A stretch of DNA of 64,000 bases from Platanthera guangdongensis (GCA_039583875.1 CM077164.1:71083628-71147627); one strand, 5' to 3'; counted from the first letter of the stretch, positions 44,742 through 56,440 are shown. Translations and numbers: made by a program. Notes: generated by a model from the letters alone, not told the origin.

Positions 44742-46358
44742 TGTTAAATTTTCTCAACGTGGTCAGCAAGATAGCCCAAACACCAAATTAATATCTTCGG
44801 AACTACCCAGTTCGCACGCCGAACCTGCGGAAACCCAAGGACTAGAGGTTGCACCCAACAAAACAATGGAAGCACAAGAAGCTCTTATTATGCATTCACT
44901 TCATTACAATCCGAGGCATACATAGCGAGACATGATTTCGCTAGTATTACAGCTGTAAACAGAAAGAACCAAAACACAAGCCGGGCGGACAGAACTCCAG
45001 TCCGCCGAGACCGCGAGGTCGCCGAGACCGCCGAGACCGCCCAAGCTATGCTGCAATCCGCCGAATACCACGGAGTCCGCCGAGACCGCGAGGCCGCGCG
45101 GACAGACCGTTATTCGCCTCCTGCTGAACCCGAACTGAGGAACTCCCCTACCCGCCTGAAGCCGGCGGACAGGTTATTGAAGCTGGGAAAGTTGAAACAG
45201 AACTGACAAGCCGCAGAGCGACCTCCTGCTGAGTCCGCAGAGACCGCACACTTCCAAGCACTGACCGAAGTCACAGCCAAGCTCCTGGCTCCTTGAAGTT
45301 ATCCGCGCGACCTGCACACAGCAAACCGTCAGCCTGAAACAATCCGCGCGGACTGAAAAACACAGACCGCAGCACTCGCCCAACCCAATTTACTGTTCAC
45401 TCACGTTACTTCTGGTTACTGTAGATGTGCCAGGGGGGTCCTATTTATAGGCCAGGTGAGGAGTGTGGTCACCGCCCATGAGATAGCGACACCGCCCCAA
45501 CCCACGCGAATACAAACGACCGTCCGCTCAGTCCGCGAGGACTTAGCCAGTCACCAAGGGAAACCGCCAGGAGCAAGGCAACCAATGACGAACCCTGTCC
45601 AGTCCGCCCAAGCTAAGCGGACAAGGCACCAGCCCGCAAAGCTCCAACTGCTTCAGGACAGCACCCTCTTCAATGGCAGTCCGCACCAACCCGAGGCAGT
45701 CCGCAAGACTCACACCTCAATCCGCCACAAGTACACGACCAAAGGCAAACAGCAACAGTCCGCCCAGTCACAGCGGACTTGGCGGATACGGCGGACACCA
45801 TGAACTTGACACCAAGTGTGACCAAGTCCAAAACCATCAAGGGCCAGTGCGAGCATGGCGGACACAAAGTCCCGTCCGCCAAACACCCTAGCACAGACCG
45901 CAACCAGTCCGCGAGCTCCTCGCACTTGTCCAATGCAGTAGCACCAAGCCAGACTCCAAACAACAGTCCGCCAACCGGTCTCCACAGCAAGACCTGCTGT
46001 AACACCTGAGCTCGACAAGGCCTCAGCCAAGCTCAAGGCCCAGTCCGCAACAGCCCCAACCGCGGACACACCAGTCCGCAAGGCTTCCCGCGAACTCGAA
46101 CCAACCCGCCAACAGCACAAACTTGCACCCGCGACCACTGAGCAAAGCACCAGTCCGCAAGCCTCTCTATCCGCAGATACCAGGCCGCACCAAACCGCGG
46201 ACTCCATGCAACAACCCGCTCAGAACACAGCCGTCTTCCACCAGACTTCTCACCAGGCCGCAACCCACAGTCCGCCCAGTCCGCCCAGTCCGCCAAAGCT
46301 GTCCGCACAGGCCGCGCGGCCTGTCCCGTCACCCACTTCCACTTCACAAATTTCAACA
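44742..46358 (-). repeat. Copia (44.7-52.2 kb) 3' LTR
   Basis: TGTTAAATTTTC to TTTCAACA as read on plus. Minus-sense TATAAATA at 45442-45449. Packed with GTCCGC/GCGGAC hexamers on both sides of the TATA. Confidence 0.96.
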
Positions 46359-48706
46359 CTCCCCCTTGAAGTGAGAAGTGGTGACCAAGCCCAGCAAGCT
46401 GCGCAAGCGTTCAAAGGGCCCCTTCGACAGCGGCTTCGTGAAGATGTCAGCAAGATTATCTTCACTCCGAACATGCCCGACCAGCAGAGACCCCTCCAAC
46501 ACCTTCTCCCTGATGAAGTGGTGATCAATCTCTATATGCTTGGTCCTGGCGTGACACACTGGATTGTTTACCAGTTTGAGAGCACTCTCATTGTCACCCC
46601 GGAGTAAAGTAGGCCCTTGCACTTCTTCATGAACATCCTCTATGAGTCTCCTCAACCAAACGGCTTCCCGAGCAGCCAAGGCCGAAGCCTTATACTCCGC
46701 CTCCGTGGTTGAAACCGACACCGAGTCCTGCTTCTTGCTACACCACGAGATGCTAGCTGAACCGCAAGTGAACACGTAACCTGAAGTAGACCTTCGATCA
46801 TCCGAATCACCGCCATAGTCAGCATCCGTGTACCCGAGCAACGCAAACTCCGCATCCCTTCCATAGAGGAGTCCCATCTCAGAAGTCATCTTGACATACT
46901 TCAGAATCCCCTTCGCCGCCACTAGATGAGATTGCCTTGGTTCAGCCATATACCGACTTACTCGGCCAACAGCATAAGCTATATCCGGCCTTGTAATCGT
47001 CAGATAGATCAAGCTCCCAACAAGAGCCCTGAACACTAAGGGATCATTAAGAACCCTTCCCTCATCCCGTCGAAGCTTCAGCCCAGATTCCAGTGGAGTA
47101 GAGCACTTCTTCCCTTCGCCCATGCCAAACCGCTTCACAATACGATCAGCATACCCTTTCTGGCTAAGGAGAATCCCGCACTCCTTCCTCTCCACTTCCA
47201 GACCAAGAAAGTGATGTAACTCTCCCAAGTCTTTCATCTCGAAGCGTATAGCAAGCTCTCCCCTGAGCCTTGCTACTTCCTCCTCCGAGTTTCCTGTGAT
47301 GATCATATCATCCACATACAGCAGGACCAAGACTCTTAGCTCTCCCTTCTTCTTGACGAACAAGCTTGAATCCGAGTTAGAAGCCAGGTATCCACAGAAC
47401 TGCAGGTACTCTGCAATCTTCCCATACCACGCTCGAGGAGCTTGCTTCAACCCATAGAGAGCCTTCCTGAGTTTGCAGACATAGTCCGGATGCTTCTCAG
47501 AGACGAAACCAAGCGGCTGATCCATGAAGATGTCCTTGTCAATCTCTCCGTAAAGAAAGGCATTCTTCACATCGAGTTGCCACAACCTCCATCCCTTGCT
47601 AGCAGCCAAGGCGATCACCACTCTTACAGACGTCATCTTCGCAACTGGACTGAATGTCTCCTCATAGTCTTCTCCATACTGCTGTGAGAATCCTCTAGCG
47701 ACCAGGCGAGCCTTGAACCGATCAATGCTCCCATCAGCCTTCTTCTTCAACTTATACACCCACTTGCAAGTAACCGGAGTAATGCCATCAACCTCGGGCA
47801 CAAGGTCCCAGGTTTCATTCTTCTTCAGAGCATCAATCTCTTCCTTCATGGCACCATCCCACTCCTTCACTCCAGTGGCCTCGTTGAAGTTTGCAGGCTC
47901 TCGCTCATCCAGAGGACCCGCAAAGAAGCAGGAGACAAAGCTCACTGCATTCCCATCACAGTACCGAGCCGGTGGCTTAACCACCCTCTTCGATCTCCGA
48001 AGACACGGCTCCTTGCTCACGGCTTCCGTTGCTTCTTCAGGCTCCACTCCTACCTGGGGCAAGCATTGAGCAGTGCTCCCCCTGCTTCCTGAGCCAGAAG
48101 GCTCAGCCTCGGAGTTCGAAGCAACAGGAGCTGCTGGTGAAACAGCAAGCTCCTCTTCCAAGCCTCCAGCAGCCTCCACCGGTGCTTCCTCAACCTTGCT
48201 ACTTCCGGTAGGCTCCACCGAGCCACCTCCATATGACGTCAGCTCGTCAAAGACAACGTCTCTTGACACCACGAACTTCTTCGTCACAGGGTCCATGCAC
48301 TTCCATCCCTTCTTCCGCTCATCATAGCCAACAAAGACAAGTTTCCTTGCCTTCGCATCCAGCTTTGTCCGTGAAGCATCCGGGACATGCACGTAGCAAG
48401 TTGAACCGAACACCCGAAGGTGTCCAACACTCGGCTTCTCCTTCAGCAACAGCTCAATGGGCGTCTTCATGTTGATAGGGCTGAGTGGCATCCGGTTGAT
48501 AACATATGCAGCACAAGACATTCCCTCCGCCCAAAAGGACCTCGGGATATCTTTCGCATGCAGCCAGCATTTGCAGGTTTCCGTCAAATGACGGATCTTC
48601 CGCTCCGCTACCCCATTTTGTTGTGGAGTGTGAGCACATGTAAGCTCCCGTTGGATCCCGTGCTTCCTGCAGAAGTTCGAAAACTCGGAAGAGACAAACT
48701 CCCCCC
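46353..48706 (-). CDS. pol: Copia Pol C-terminal part: integrase end, RT, RNase H
   Basis: Continues Pol after the frameshift at the C-run 48701-48706; the first internal Met is at 48587. It contains the end of the integrase (SFWAEGMSCAAYVINRMPLS, VFVGYDERKKGW), RT ([36 protein letters not shown], catalytic YVDD in LLYVDDMIITG) and RNase H (GYTDADYGGDSDDRRSTSGY, ARTKHIEIDHHFIREK, DIFTKPLSKG). The stop codon is TGA formed by LTR bases 46353-46355, so the PPT is translated as the last residues FKGEC. Open throughout. Confidence 0.93.
46359..46371 (-). promoter_or_regulatory. Polypurine tract of the young copia
   Basis: Minus strand cttcaagggggag directly before the LTR start TGTTGAAATT. Confidence 0.9.
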
Positions 48707-50503
48707 GTTATCAGTTCTAAACTTCTTAATCCGCAAGCCAAGCCGGCCTTCTACCAACTCCTTGAACTCCACGAGCAAACGGAAGGCATCCGACTTCTCC
48801 TTTAAGAAGTACACCCAAGTATACCTTGAGTAGTCATCAACCAAGACAAGCATGTATTTGCTTCCACCAAGGCTGGCAGTAACAGTCGGTCCCATCAGGT
48901 CGCCATGAATACACTCCAATGGTTTCTTGCTCCTTGTTTGAGATTTATCAAACGGAAGGCGATGTGCCTTACCGTATTGACAGCCCGCACAAACATGCCC
49001 ATCACCAAAGGAGGACAACATCGGCAACCCCCTCACCAGACTTCTACTCGCCATTGCCTTCAGCTTGTCCATGCCAACATGCCCCAGCCTCTCATGCCAG
49101 ATAGCCGCACTATCATTGGCCCTCATCCTATCAACATAGGCACTGGTGGAAAGAACAAACAAGTTCTTCACCCTCCTCCCAACATGAGCAACATCAGCCT
49201 TTACCGCTGATATGTTGCGAAGGAACCTCACGTCTGTTGGCCCAAACAGAACGTGATACCCAGCGTCCACCGCGTTGGTCACCGAGAAGAGGTTCTTCTT
49301 CATGCCCGGCACGTGATACACACTCCTTAACGTGAGTGGCCCCTGATCACTACCCAAAGACACGACCCCCTCCTTCTCTACTGCATAAACAGTATTATCA
49401 GCAGTGATAATAGCTTCATTACCTGAGTAAGCCTGCATGGAGGTGAACTTTGACTTGTCTCCGGTGAGGTGATGACCACACCCGGAGTCGATGATCCACT
49501 CGCTGTTGAAGTCCTCAGCAGATAAGGCCCGGACACAAGTGCCCGTCATGAAAGCTCCTACCCATTCTGCTTCTTCACTTCGCGAGCAAGTTTCCTCCTT
49601 TCCCGCAGCATGCCCAGGCTGCAGTTTGACCTTGCAGTCCCGCTTGAAGTGCCCTCGCTGATGACACCGGTAGCACTTCAGATTCTTCTTCCAGTCCTTA
49701 GGAGCATTGCTCCTCTCCGGCGGATATGAAGTTGAAGTCTCCTTCTCAACAGCGGCCTGCACCTTCTTCTTCTTCTTCCCTTCCCATCCCTTCTTCTTGC
49801 CTGAGAAGAGAGCCTCGCTGCCTTCCTGATTCAGATTCACTCCAGCCATCTGCCTTGCTAAGCTCTCCTGCGAGGCAAGCAGATTCTCCAGCTCCAGCAA
49901 CGACGGCTGAGTAGCCCACCCTTGAACAGACGTAACAAAGGCCACATACTCCTTCCGCAAGCCGCGGAAAATGTGCCTCTTCATCTTTGCCTCAGAGATA
50001 GGCTCATCAGGATCCAGTGCCGACAGCTCAGCACACAAGCTCTTCATCTTTAAGAAGTACCTGGAGATGGAAAGGTCTCCCTGAGTTGCCCTGGCCAACT
50101 CATTCTCCAGGAACTGAAGCCGCGCCACATTCTTCCTATTGAACAACTCATCAATAGTTGTCCAAATATCAGCAGCCGACTCACACCCAATGATGTGATC
50201 AAACAGTTCCGGAGAGACAGCTCTCTTCAGAACGAACTCTGCCTTAGCATTAGTTCTTCTCCAGAGCCTCACCTGTTCAGCAGTACCGAAAGCAGCAGTT
50301 ACTTCCTGTCTGTCGTCTCCACCGACAACTTCCCACAGCTCCTCGCCTAGAAGATAACTCTTCATGCACGACTTCCACTTTTTATAGTTAGTCGGCGTTA
50401 AGAGTTCAATGCCCAGACCTCTTGCTAAGCTTCCTTCCATTGCGATCACCTGTTGGTACCCTTCAGCAGCTCCGAGCAACAACACAGGTTGATCACCACT
50501 CAA
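48608..50503 (-). CDS. gag-pol: Copia Gag-protease-integrase (N-terminal part of polyprotein)
   Basis: 631 residues from ATG 50503, about 70 bp after the PBS. Gag core (LLTPTNYKKWKSCMKSYLLG), zinc knuckle CYRCHQRGHFKRDC near residue 280, protease WIIDSGCGHHLTG near 340, gag-pre-integrase (IWHERLGHVGMDKLK, CAGCQYGKAH), integrase start (HGDLMGP, LVDDYSRYTWVYF) to the second catalytic Asp (FRTDNGG). From the run of six C at 48701-48706 the reading is out of frame for about 30 residues. One missing base in this run explains the break. Confidence 0.93.
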   Translation of the reverse strand: MSGDQPVLLLGAAEGYQQVIAMEGSLARGLGIELLTPTNYKKWKSCMKSYLLGEELWEVVGGDDRQEVTAAFGTAEQVRLWRRTNAKAEFVLKRAVSPELFDHIIGCESAADIWTTIDELFNRKNVARLQFLENELARATQGDLSISRYFLKMKSLCAELSALDPDEPISEAKMKRHIFRGLRKEYVAFVTSVQGWATQPSLLELENLLASQESLARQMAGVNLNQEGSEALFSGKKKGWEGKKKKKVQAAVEKETSTSYPPERSNAPKDWKKNLKCYRCHQRGHFKRDCKVKLQPGHAAGKEETCSRSEEAEWVGAFMTGTCVRALSAEDFNSEWIIDSGCGHHLTGDKSKFTSMQAYSGNEAIITADNTVYAVEKEGVVSLGSDQGPLTLRSVYHVPGMKKNLFSVTNAVDAGYHVLFGPTDVRFLRNISAVKADVAHVGRRVKNLFVLSTSAYVDRMRANDSAAIWHERLGHVGMDKLKAMASRSLVRGLPMLSSFGDGHVCAGCQYGKAHRLPFDKSQTRSKKPLECIHGDLMGPTVTASLGGSKYMLVLVDDYSRYTWVYFLKEKSDAFRLLVEFKELVEGRLGLRIKKFRTDNGGSLSLPSFRTSAGSTGSNGSLHVLTLHNKMG

Positions 50504-50569
50504 TCACTGAGTAACAACACTGGCTGACCTCCGCTCACGCAACTGAACCTCCGCAACCTCAGAAACCTC

Positions 50570-50581
50570 GCTCTGATACCA
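50570..50581 (-). promoter_or_regulatory. Primer-binding site of the young copia
   Basis: Minus strand TGGTATCAGAGC adjoining the LTR; initiator tRNA-Met type. Confidence 0.92.
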
Positions 50582-52198
50582 TGTTAAATTTTCTCAACGT
50601 GGTCAGCAAGATAGCCCAAACACCAAATTAATATCTTCGGAACTACCCAGTTCGCACGCCGAACCTGCGGAAACCCAAGGACTAGAGGTTGCACCAAACA
50701 AAACAATGGAAGCACAAGAAGCTCTTATTATGCATTCACTTCATTACAATCCGAGGCATACATAGCGAGACATGATTTCGCTAGTATTACAGCTGTAAAC
50801 AGAAAGAACCAAAACACAAGCCGGGCGGACAGAACTCCAGTCCGCCGAGACCGCGAGGTCGCCGAGACCGCCGAGACCGCCCAAGCTATGCTGCAATCCG
50901 CCGAATACCACGGAGTCCGCCGAGACCGCGAGGCCGCGCGGATAGACCGTTATTCGCCTCCTGCTGAACCCGAACTGAGGAACTCCCCTACCCGCCTGAA
51001 GCCGGCGGACAGGTTATTGAAGCTGGGAAAGTTGAAACAGAACTGACAAGCCGCAGAGCGACCTCCTGCTGAGTCCGCAGAGACCGCACACTTCCAAGCA
51101 CTGACCGAAGTCACAGCCAAGCTCCTGGCTCCTTGAAGTTATCCGCGCGACCTGCACACAGCAAACCGTCAGCCTGAAACAATCCGCGCGGACTGAAAAA
51201 CACAGACCGCAGCACTCGCCCAACCCAATTTACTGTTCACTCACGTTACTTCTGGTTACTGTAGATGTGCCAGGGGGGTCCTATTTATAGGCCAGGTGAG
51301 GAGTGTGGTCACCGCCCATGAGATAGCGACACCGCCCCAACCCACGCGAATACAAACGACCGTCCGCTCAGTCCGCGAGGACTTAGCCAGTCACCAAGGG
51401 AAACCGCCAGGAGCAAGGCAACCAATGACGAACCCTCTCCAGTCCGCCCAAGCTAAGCGGACAAGGCACCAGCCCGCAAAGCTCCAACTGCTTCAGGACA
51501 GCACCCTCTTCAATGGCAGTCCGCACCAACCCGAGGCAGTCCGCAAGACTCACACCTCAATCCGCCACAAGTCCACGACCAAAGGCAAACAGCAACAGTC
51601 CGCCCGGTCACAGCGGACTTGGCGGATACGGCGGACACCATGAACTTGACACCAAGTGTGACCAAGTCCAAAACCATCAAGGGCCAGTGCGAGCATGGCG
51701 GACACAAAGTCCCGTCCGCCAAACACCCTAGCACAGACCGCAACCAGTCCGCGAGCTCCTCGCACTTGTCCAATGCAGTAGCACCAAGCCGGACTCCAAA
51801 CAACAGTCCGCCAACCGGTCTCCACAGTAAGACCTGCTGTAACACCTGAGCTCGACAAGGCCTCAGCCAAGCTCAAGGCCCAGTCCGCAACAGCCCCAAC
51901 CGCGGACACACCAGTCCGCAAGGCTTCCCGCGAACTCGAACCAACCCGCCAACAGCACAAACTTGCACCCGCGACCACTGAGCAAAGCACCAGTCCGCAA
52001 GCCTCTCTATCCGCAGATACCAGGCCGCACCAAACCGCGGACTCCATGCAACAACCCGCTCAGAACACAGCCGGCTTCCACCAGACTTCTCACCAGGCCG
52101 CAACCCACAGTCCGCCCAGTCCGCCCAGTCCGCCAAAGCTGTCCGCACAGGCCGCGCGGCCTGTCCCGTCACCCACTTCCACTTCACAAATTTCAACA
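50582..52198 (-). repeat. Copia (44.7-52.2 kb) 5' LTR
   Basis: Same sequence as 44742-46358. TATAAATA on the minus strand at 51282-51289, the likely promoter for the element. Confidence 0.96.
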
Positions 52199-52203
52199 AG
52201 AAT

Positions 52204-52651
52204 CAGACATTCCCCAAATCATTGGTTTAGAACATGGAGGACAGGTTGTCCTTGATCATGTGGATGCTTTTTGAATCATCGCCTGTAATTAAAATGTCAT
52301 CAAAATAAATCAGGAGTATTACAATGCCTATCGGACAATGACGGGTAAGGAGAGAGAAGTCATCAGAGCTTCGAGTAAACCCATAATCACTAACAACCCG
52401 ACTGAACTTGTCGAACCATGCCCAATGAGATTGTTTGAGATTATAAAGAGATTTCATGACGTGACATACAATTAACTCCCTCGTGGTCTCTAAGATCTGA
52501 GGTTGATGCATATAGACAACCTCAACAAGATCACCATTGAGAAAGTCATTTTTGACATCCAACTGGTGCAACGACTAATGACCATGAAAGCCCAGAGAGA
52601 TAGAGAGATCAATACACGAACAATGTTTAGCATTACAACATGGGAGGTCTC
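52204..52651 (-). pseudogene. Old copia, RT upstream part (5' portion of the split gene)
   Basis: Minus strand 52227-52571: MHQLDVKNDFLNGDL, then SLYNLKQSHWAWFDKF and the catalytic region YFDDILITGDD, ending in frame at the insertion point (KDNLSSMF). It continues after the young copia at 44741. Its own 5' end is cut off by E3 at 52652. Confidence 0.9.
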
Positions 52652-52814
52652 TGTTGGAACCCCAGTTATGATTTGGGCAAGGATCACTATTAGGTTTGCT
52701 TAGACTGACCCAAAATGTATAGTCATGGGTCATAGGTTTATTTTTAAAGTTTAGGCCAAGAATCAACATCACATGGATCAGCCTTCAACAGACTGCCAGA
52801 GACTCAAGCAGATT

Positions 52815-53252
52815 GTGTCGACACTTTGGAAAGGCTGTGTCAACACCAGAAGCAATTATATCGACACACAGAATATCTGTCGACACCAACTGTGTCGACA
52901 CCAGAAGCCAGATTGTGTCGACACACATGACTTGTGTCGACACACAGAATATCTGTCGACACCAACTGTGTCGACACCAGAAGCCAGATTGTGTTGACAC
53001 ACAGAAGACTTGTGTTGACACACATAATATCTAACGACACCAACTGTGTCGACACCAGAAGCAAGATTGTGTCGACACACAGGACTTGTGTCGACACATA
53101 GAATATCTGCCGACACAAATTGCGTCGACACACATGACTTGTATCGACACTCCAAAAACTGAGCTCGATGATCTTGGAACTCAGCTCGACGAACAGAACA
53201 TCTGGTCGACGAACACAACTCAACTCAACTATTTCTGTTCTCTGCTCGACGA
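52815..53252. repeat. Mixed GTGTCGACAC and TCGACGA array in E3 U3
   Basis: About fifteen GTGTCGACAC-type copies (with GTGTTGACAC, CTGTCGACAC variants) to about 53145, then four or five CTCGACGA/GGTCGACGA copies to 53252. So one LTR carries both the E1 motif and the E2 motif. Confidence 0.88.
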
Positions 53253-53498
53253 ATCCAGACTTAGTCATTTCCATCCTTTTGTCCCTTTCCTACTACAATA
53301 ATTCCTGAGTAATTAATGCTAAAATATTCTCTGAATATTACCGTTAGACGGAGCATTAATTATGGTGTTCTCCAGGATTATTGCTTGCCGTTTTTCCATG
53401 GGACGGTTGGGGAAATTCAATCAATGTAGATTATTCTTAAGGCCATCAGCATTGAATGCAAAGGATTTCAAATTCCAAAAGAGAATTTTCACAGGAAA

Positions 53499-53506
53499 TA
53501 TAAAAG
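53499..53506 (+). promoter_or_regulatory. TATA box of E3 LTR
   Basis: TATAAAAG in gaaatataaaagag, matching the E2 context. Confidence 0.7.
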
Positions 53507-54162
53507 AGATTTTCTCTCTTTTTCTGAGAAGGGATCGGCAAGTCAAGAACAAGTGCAGCATCCAGAGATATTATGAAGGTCTTTTCCTTGGTACAAAGAA
53601 GGAGGAACTCTGCATCAATAAGATAATCATTAGAGTTCTTCATCTGCTTCAAGCTTTCAAGAGACACATAATCAATATCAGTCTAAAAGCTTGCTGGAGA
53701 ACATCATGACTGTGAAGGCATATCACCCTAAAGCAAAGCTCCATCTTCCTGAACCATTCAACATCTCAGGGGGAGCTCTTTGATAACATCAAATCCACTT
53801 AAGTCTTCTCAGTTGTATCTTGAGAAAGAGAAGACAAAATCATCTCTCCCCCCACTGTAAAAAGGGTTATAACTCCCTTCAAAAGTTATTCCTGGTTGCA
53901 AGTCACTTGACCAAAAGACTTGAGCATTGGTTTTTGAGCACCTGATCAATAGCTCATTGGTGTCAGACACCTGATCAAAAACCTGAGTGGATTCCTACCA
54001 GGGTGGTAGAAGAGTGGATGTACCCAGGTTGGGGAACTACTATAAAATCCTTGTGTCATCTGTGTTTCTTACACTCTTGCTTTATTTTTGTGCTGTGATT
54101 TTCTTTACTTAAGTATATAACTCAAATTAGTTTAAGTTAAGATCTATCCCCTCACTTTCAGT

Positions 54163-54173
54163 TAGTATCAGAG
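54163..54173 (+). promoter_or_regulatory. E3 primer-binding site
   Basis: TAGTATCAGAG, the same one-base variant as E2. Confidence 0.78.
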
Positions 54174-54249
54174 GAGGTTACTTTGGTTATACAGGCTAAC
54201 ACATAAACCAAAATGATCTGATAGATCTTATATATCTTTAGAGTTTATC

Positions 54250-55104
54250 ATGACACAAATTGAAGAGTTTTCAAGTACCAGACTACCTATGTGCAATCTA
54301 AATAAGTTTGCACTATGGAAAACAAGGATTAGGTTTTATATGAACTCCATTGATGAAAATATTTTTAATTCCATTTTGACAGGTCCTTATCAATAAGTGG
54401 AAACAACTAGCATAAATGATGTTCCATCATCTCAATGGACAGATGCCCAGAAAAGGCTAAAGATTGTTGATGCACAAGCAATGAACATTCTTGCACAATC
54501 AATGTCTGATGATATTTTTCAGGAAGTTGTTAAATGTTCATCTGCAAAAGACATGTGCGACCCCCTCACAATAATGGTTGCTGGATCAGCTAAAGAAAGA
54601 AACTTTAAAGCTGAAACCTGGAGTGACTCTGATGCTTCATCTTGCACAACTGAAGATGAAGAAGAGACAAAAGCAAAAGAATTTTGTCTGATGGCAATTA
54701 ATGTCTGTTGCAGCAATCCTGATGAAGAATCAGACTCTGAAGAAGAATCAGAATGTGAATCAGAAGAAGATCAAATAATCTCTACCCTTGATCTTTCATC
54801 AGAAGAATTTAAAACTATTTTTAAATTATTGTGTGAAGATTTGATTCGATCTGAGAAGGAAATAAAACTTCTCAGAGAGAATATAGATAGTGTATCTTCT
54901 GAAAATATAAAACTCAAAAAAGATTTAAAGAATGCTTTTGAACAAATAAGTTATTTAGAATCAATTAAAGGAAAAGGTAAAATTACTGAAGAATTGCAAC
55001 AGAATAAATCAAATCAATTTAAAAATCTTCAGAAAATTTTTGTTCAACATAATTCGTCGAACCAATCTCGACAAAAACAACATTATTCGTCGAACGCAGC
55101 TTGA
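54250..55104 (+). pseudogene. gag: E3 gag, left part (internally deleted)
   Basis: ATG 54250 (RLPMCNLNKFALWKTRIRFY), TAA at 54394, then open from 54397 to 55104. Compared with E2, the middle of gag including the zinc knuckle is missing between residues matching VAGSAKER and FKAETWSD. A coiled-coil-like end and the first SSN-x-RR motif follow. The LARD then cuts the gene; the reading continues in frame at 63114. Confidence 0.8.
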
Positions 55105-55274
55105 TGAATTGTAAATATTCCTATTTTTGTGTACATTAATTTAGTTGTTTTCATTTATTTTTGTCGTTTTTACTTATTTTTATTCAATAAAATGCTCCTA
55201 TTTTTGTAAATATTATACTAACTTAGTTTATTTTATTTTTCAGGAAAAAAATGAAAACCTGCCAAAAATTGACA

Positions 55275-55838
55275 TGTCACGCCCGTGACATATTGGTCAC
55301 GCCCGTGACCAGGGCGTGACACGTCAAAAACCGTGATATCTGCAATTTTCGAGAAGCAAAGCCTGCCACGCCCGGAGTCACGCCCGTGTCACCCGACACG
55401 GGGCGTGACCTAAGCCCATGTTCACTCCACTCGACGATTCATCTCGACGATCGTCGAGTGTCAACACCACCAGTCACGCCCAGCGTCACGCCCGTGACCT
55501 GGGGCGTGACTCAATTTCCGCTCGACGATTTTCAACTCGACACTTTCAGCTCGACATTCGTCGAGTGTCGACACCAGCCGACACGCCCAGAGTCACGCCC
55601 GTGACCTGGGGCGTGACCTTTCCAGCTAGCCAGACAAGACCTGCCCGAAGACTTTCGGCGCGCATCGCGCCCAGATCCACCTGCTTGACACGCCCACTGT
55701 CACGCCCGTGACCAAGGGCGTGACCACTACGAGACCGACACGTGTCCAGCCCGAAGTCCACTTTCCCGTCAAATTGCCGGCCGCCATCCAAATAGTACTG
55801 TCACGCCCCCTGTCACGCCCGTGACCAAGGGCGTGACC
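55275..55838. repeat. CACGCCCGTG dyad array with TCGA motifs in LARD U3
   Basis: 38-bp dyads GTCACGCCC...CACGCCCGTG...GGGCGTGAC start at 55473, 55580, 55687 and 55800 (spacing 107-113 bp), with looser copies before. Between them are CTCGACGA, TCGTCGAG and GTGTCGACACC. The right LTR repeats this at 60468-61030. Confidence 0.92.
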
Positions 55839-55853
55839 CATGTAAATTTTTTC

Positions 55854-55861
55854 TATAAATT
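55854..55861 (+). promoter_or_regulatory. TATA box of LARD LTR
   Basis: TATAAATT just after the array; right copy at 61047-61054. Confidence 0.65.
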
Positions 55862-56440
55862 TAGAGGTTCTGCTCTGGATTTCTGTTCCCTTTTTGAACC
55901 ATTTTGTATAAGGTGTTGTGCTGCTGGATTGCTTCCAAGGTCTATGTAAGGGATATTTCTCCCCCTCTCCTTAGCTTTTTGTTTCTTGTCTTTGTAACTT
56001 GTCTTTTTATTTAATGAAATATGTGTTTTCTTCTCCTATATTGCCTTTGGAATGTAGCTATGCAACTCACACCTTATGCAATCTTATTTTCTTTTGTTTT
56101 AACTTAGTTTTTATTCTTCTTTATATGTGTGTGTGTGTGTGTGTATGAGATTAGTTTTCTTGTTTTTATGTTTAGTTATTTTTACTTGTTTTGGTTAACT
56201 TAGATTTTTATAGCTTTTATTTCATTCCTATAGATCCGTAAAAACGTTTTCAAAGTGTTTTTCCTTTTTTTAACTTAGTTTTTTATTTCGTAAAACCTTT
56301 TCGTTCTTTTCATTTTATTTTCACTTTTTAATCAGTTTTACGGAGTTATAGGAATGATTATATAGTTGTTTTAATTTTTCGCGCACTTAGTTTTTCATTT
56401 TAATCTTTTGCTCTTTTAATTTTTTCGTTCTCTTTTTATG

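Larger units (their letters stand above)
44742..52198 (-). mobile_element. Young full-length copia nested in an older copia
   Basis: LTRs 44742-46358 and 50582-52198 (both 1617 bp, by eye about 8 differences) and the target duplication AGAAT at 44737-44741 and 52199-52203. PBS gctctgatacca at 50570-50581 (minus sense TGGTATCAGAGC) and PPT at 46359-46371. One polyprotein region is interrupted by a single frameshift. It inserted into the RT gene of the older copia, between the FF and LGIEVAR codons. Confidence 0.97.
52652..54160 (+). repeat. E3 left LTR
   Basis: TGTTGGAACCCC to CCTCACTTTCA, 1509 bp. The array is at 52815-53252 and TATAAAAG at 53499-53506. The part after the array (ggacggttggggaaatt region) is similar to E2. 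Confidence 0.9.

Noticed and set aside
45174..46359. Several 60-165 residue frames on both strands within the copia LTRs
   Set aside because: They lie within GC-rich LTR sequence, duplicated in both LTRs and without domains.
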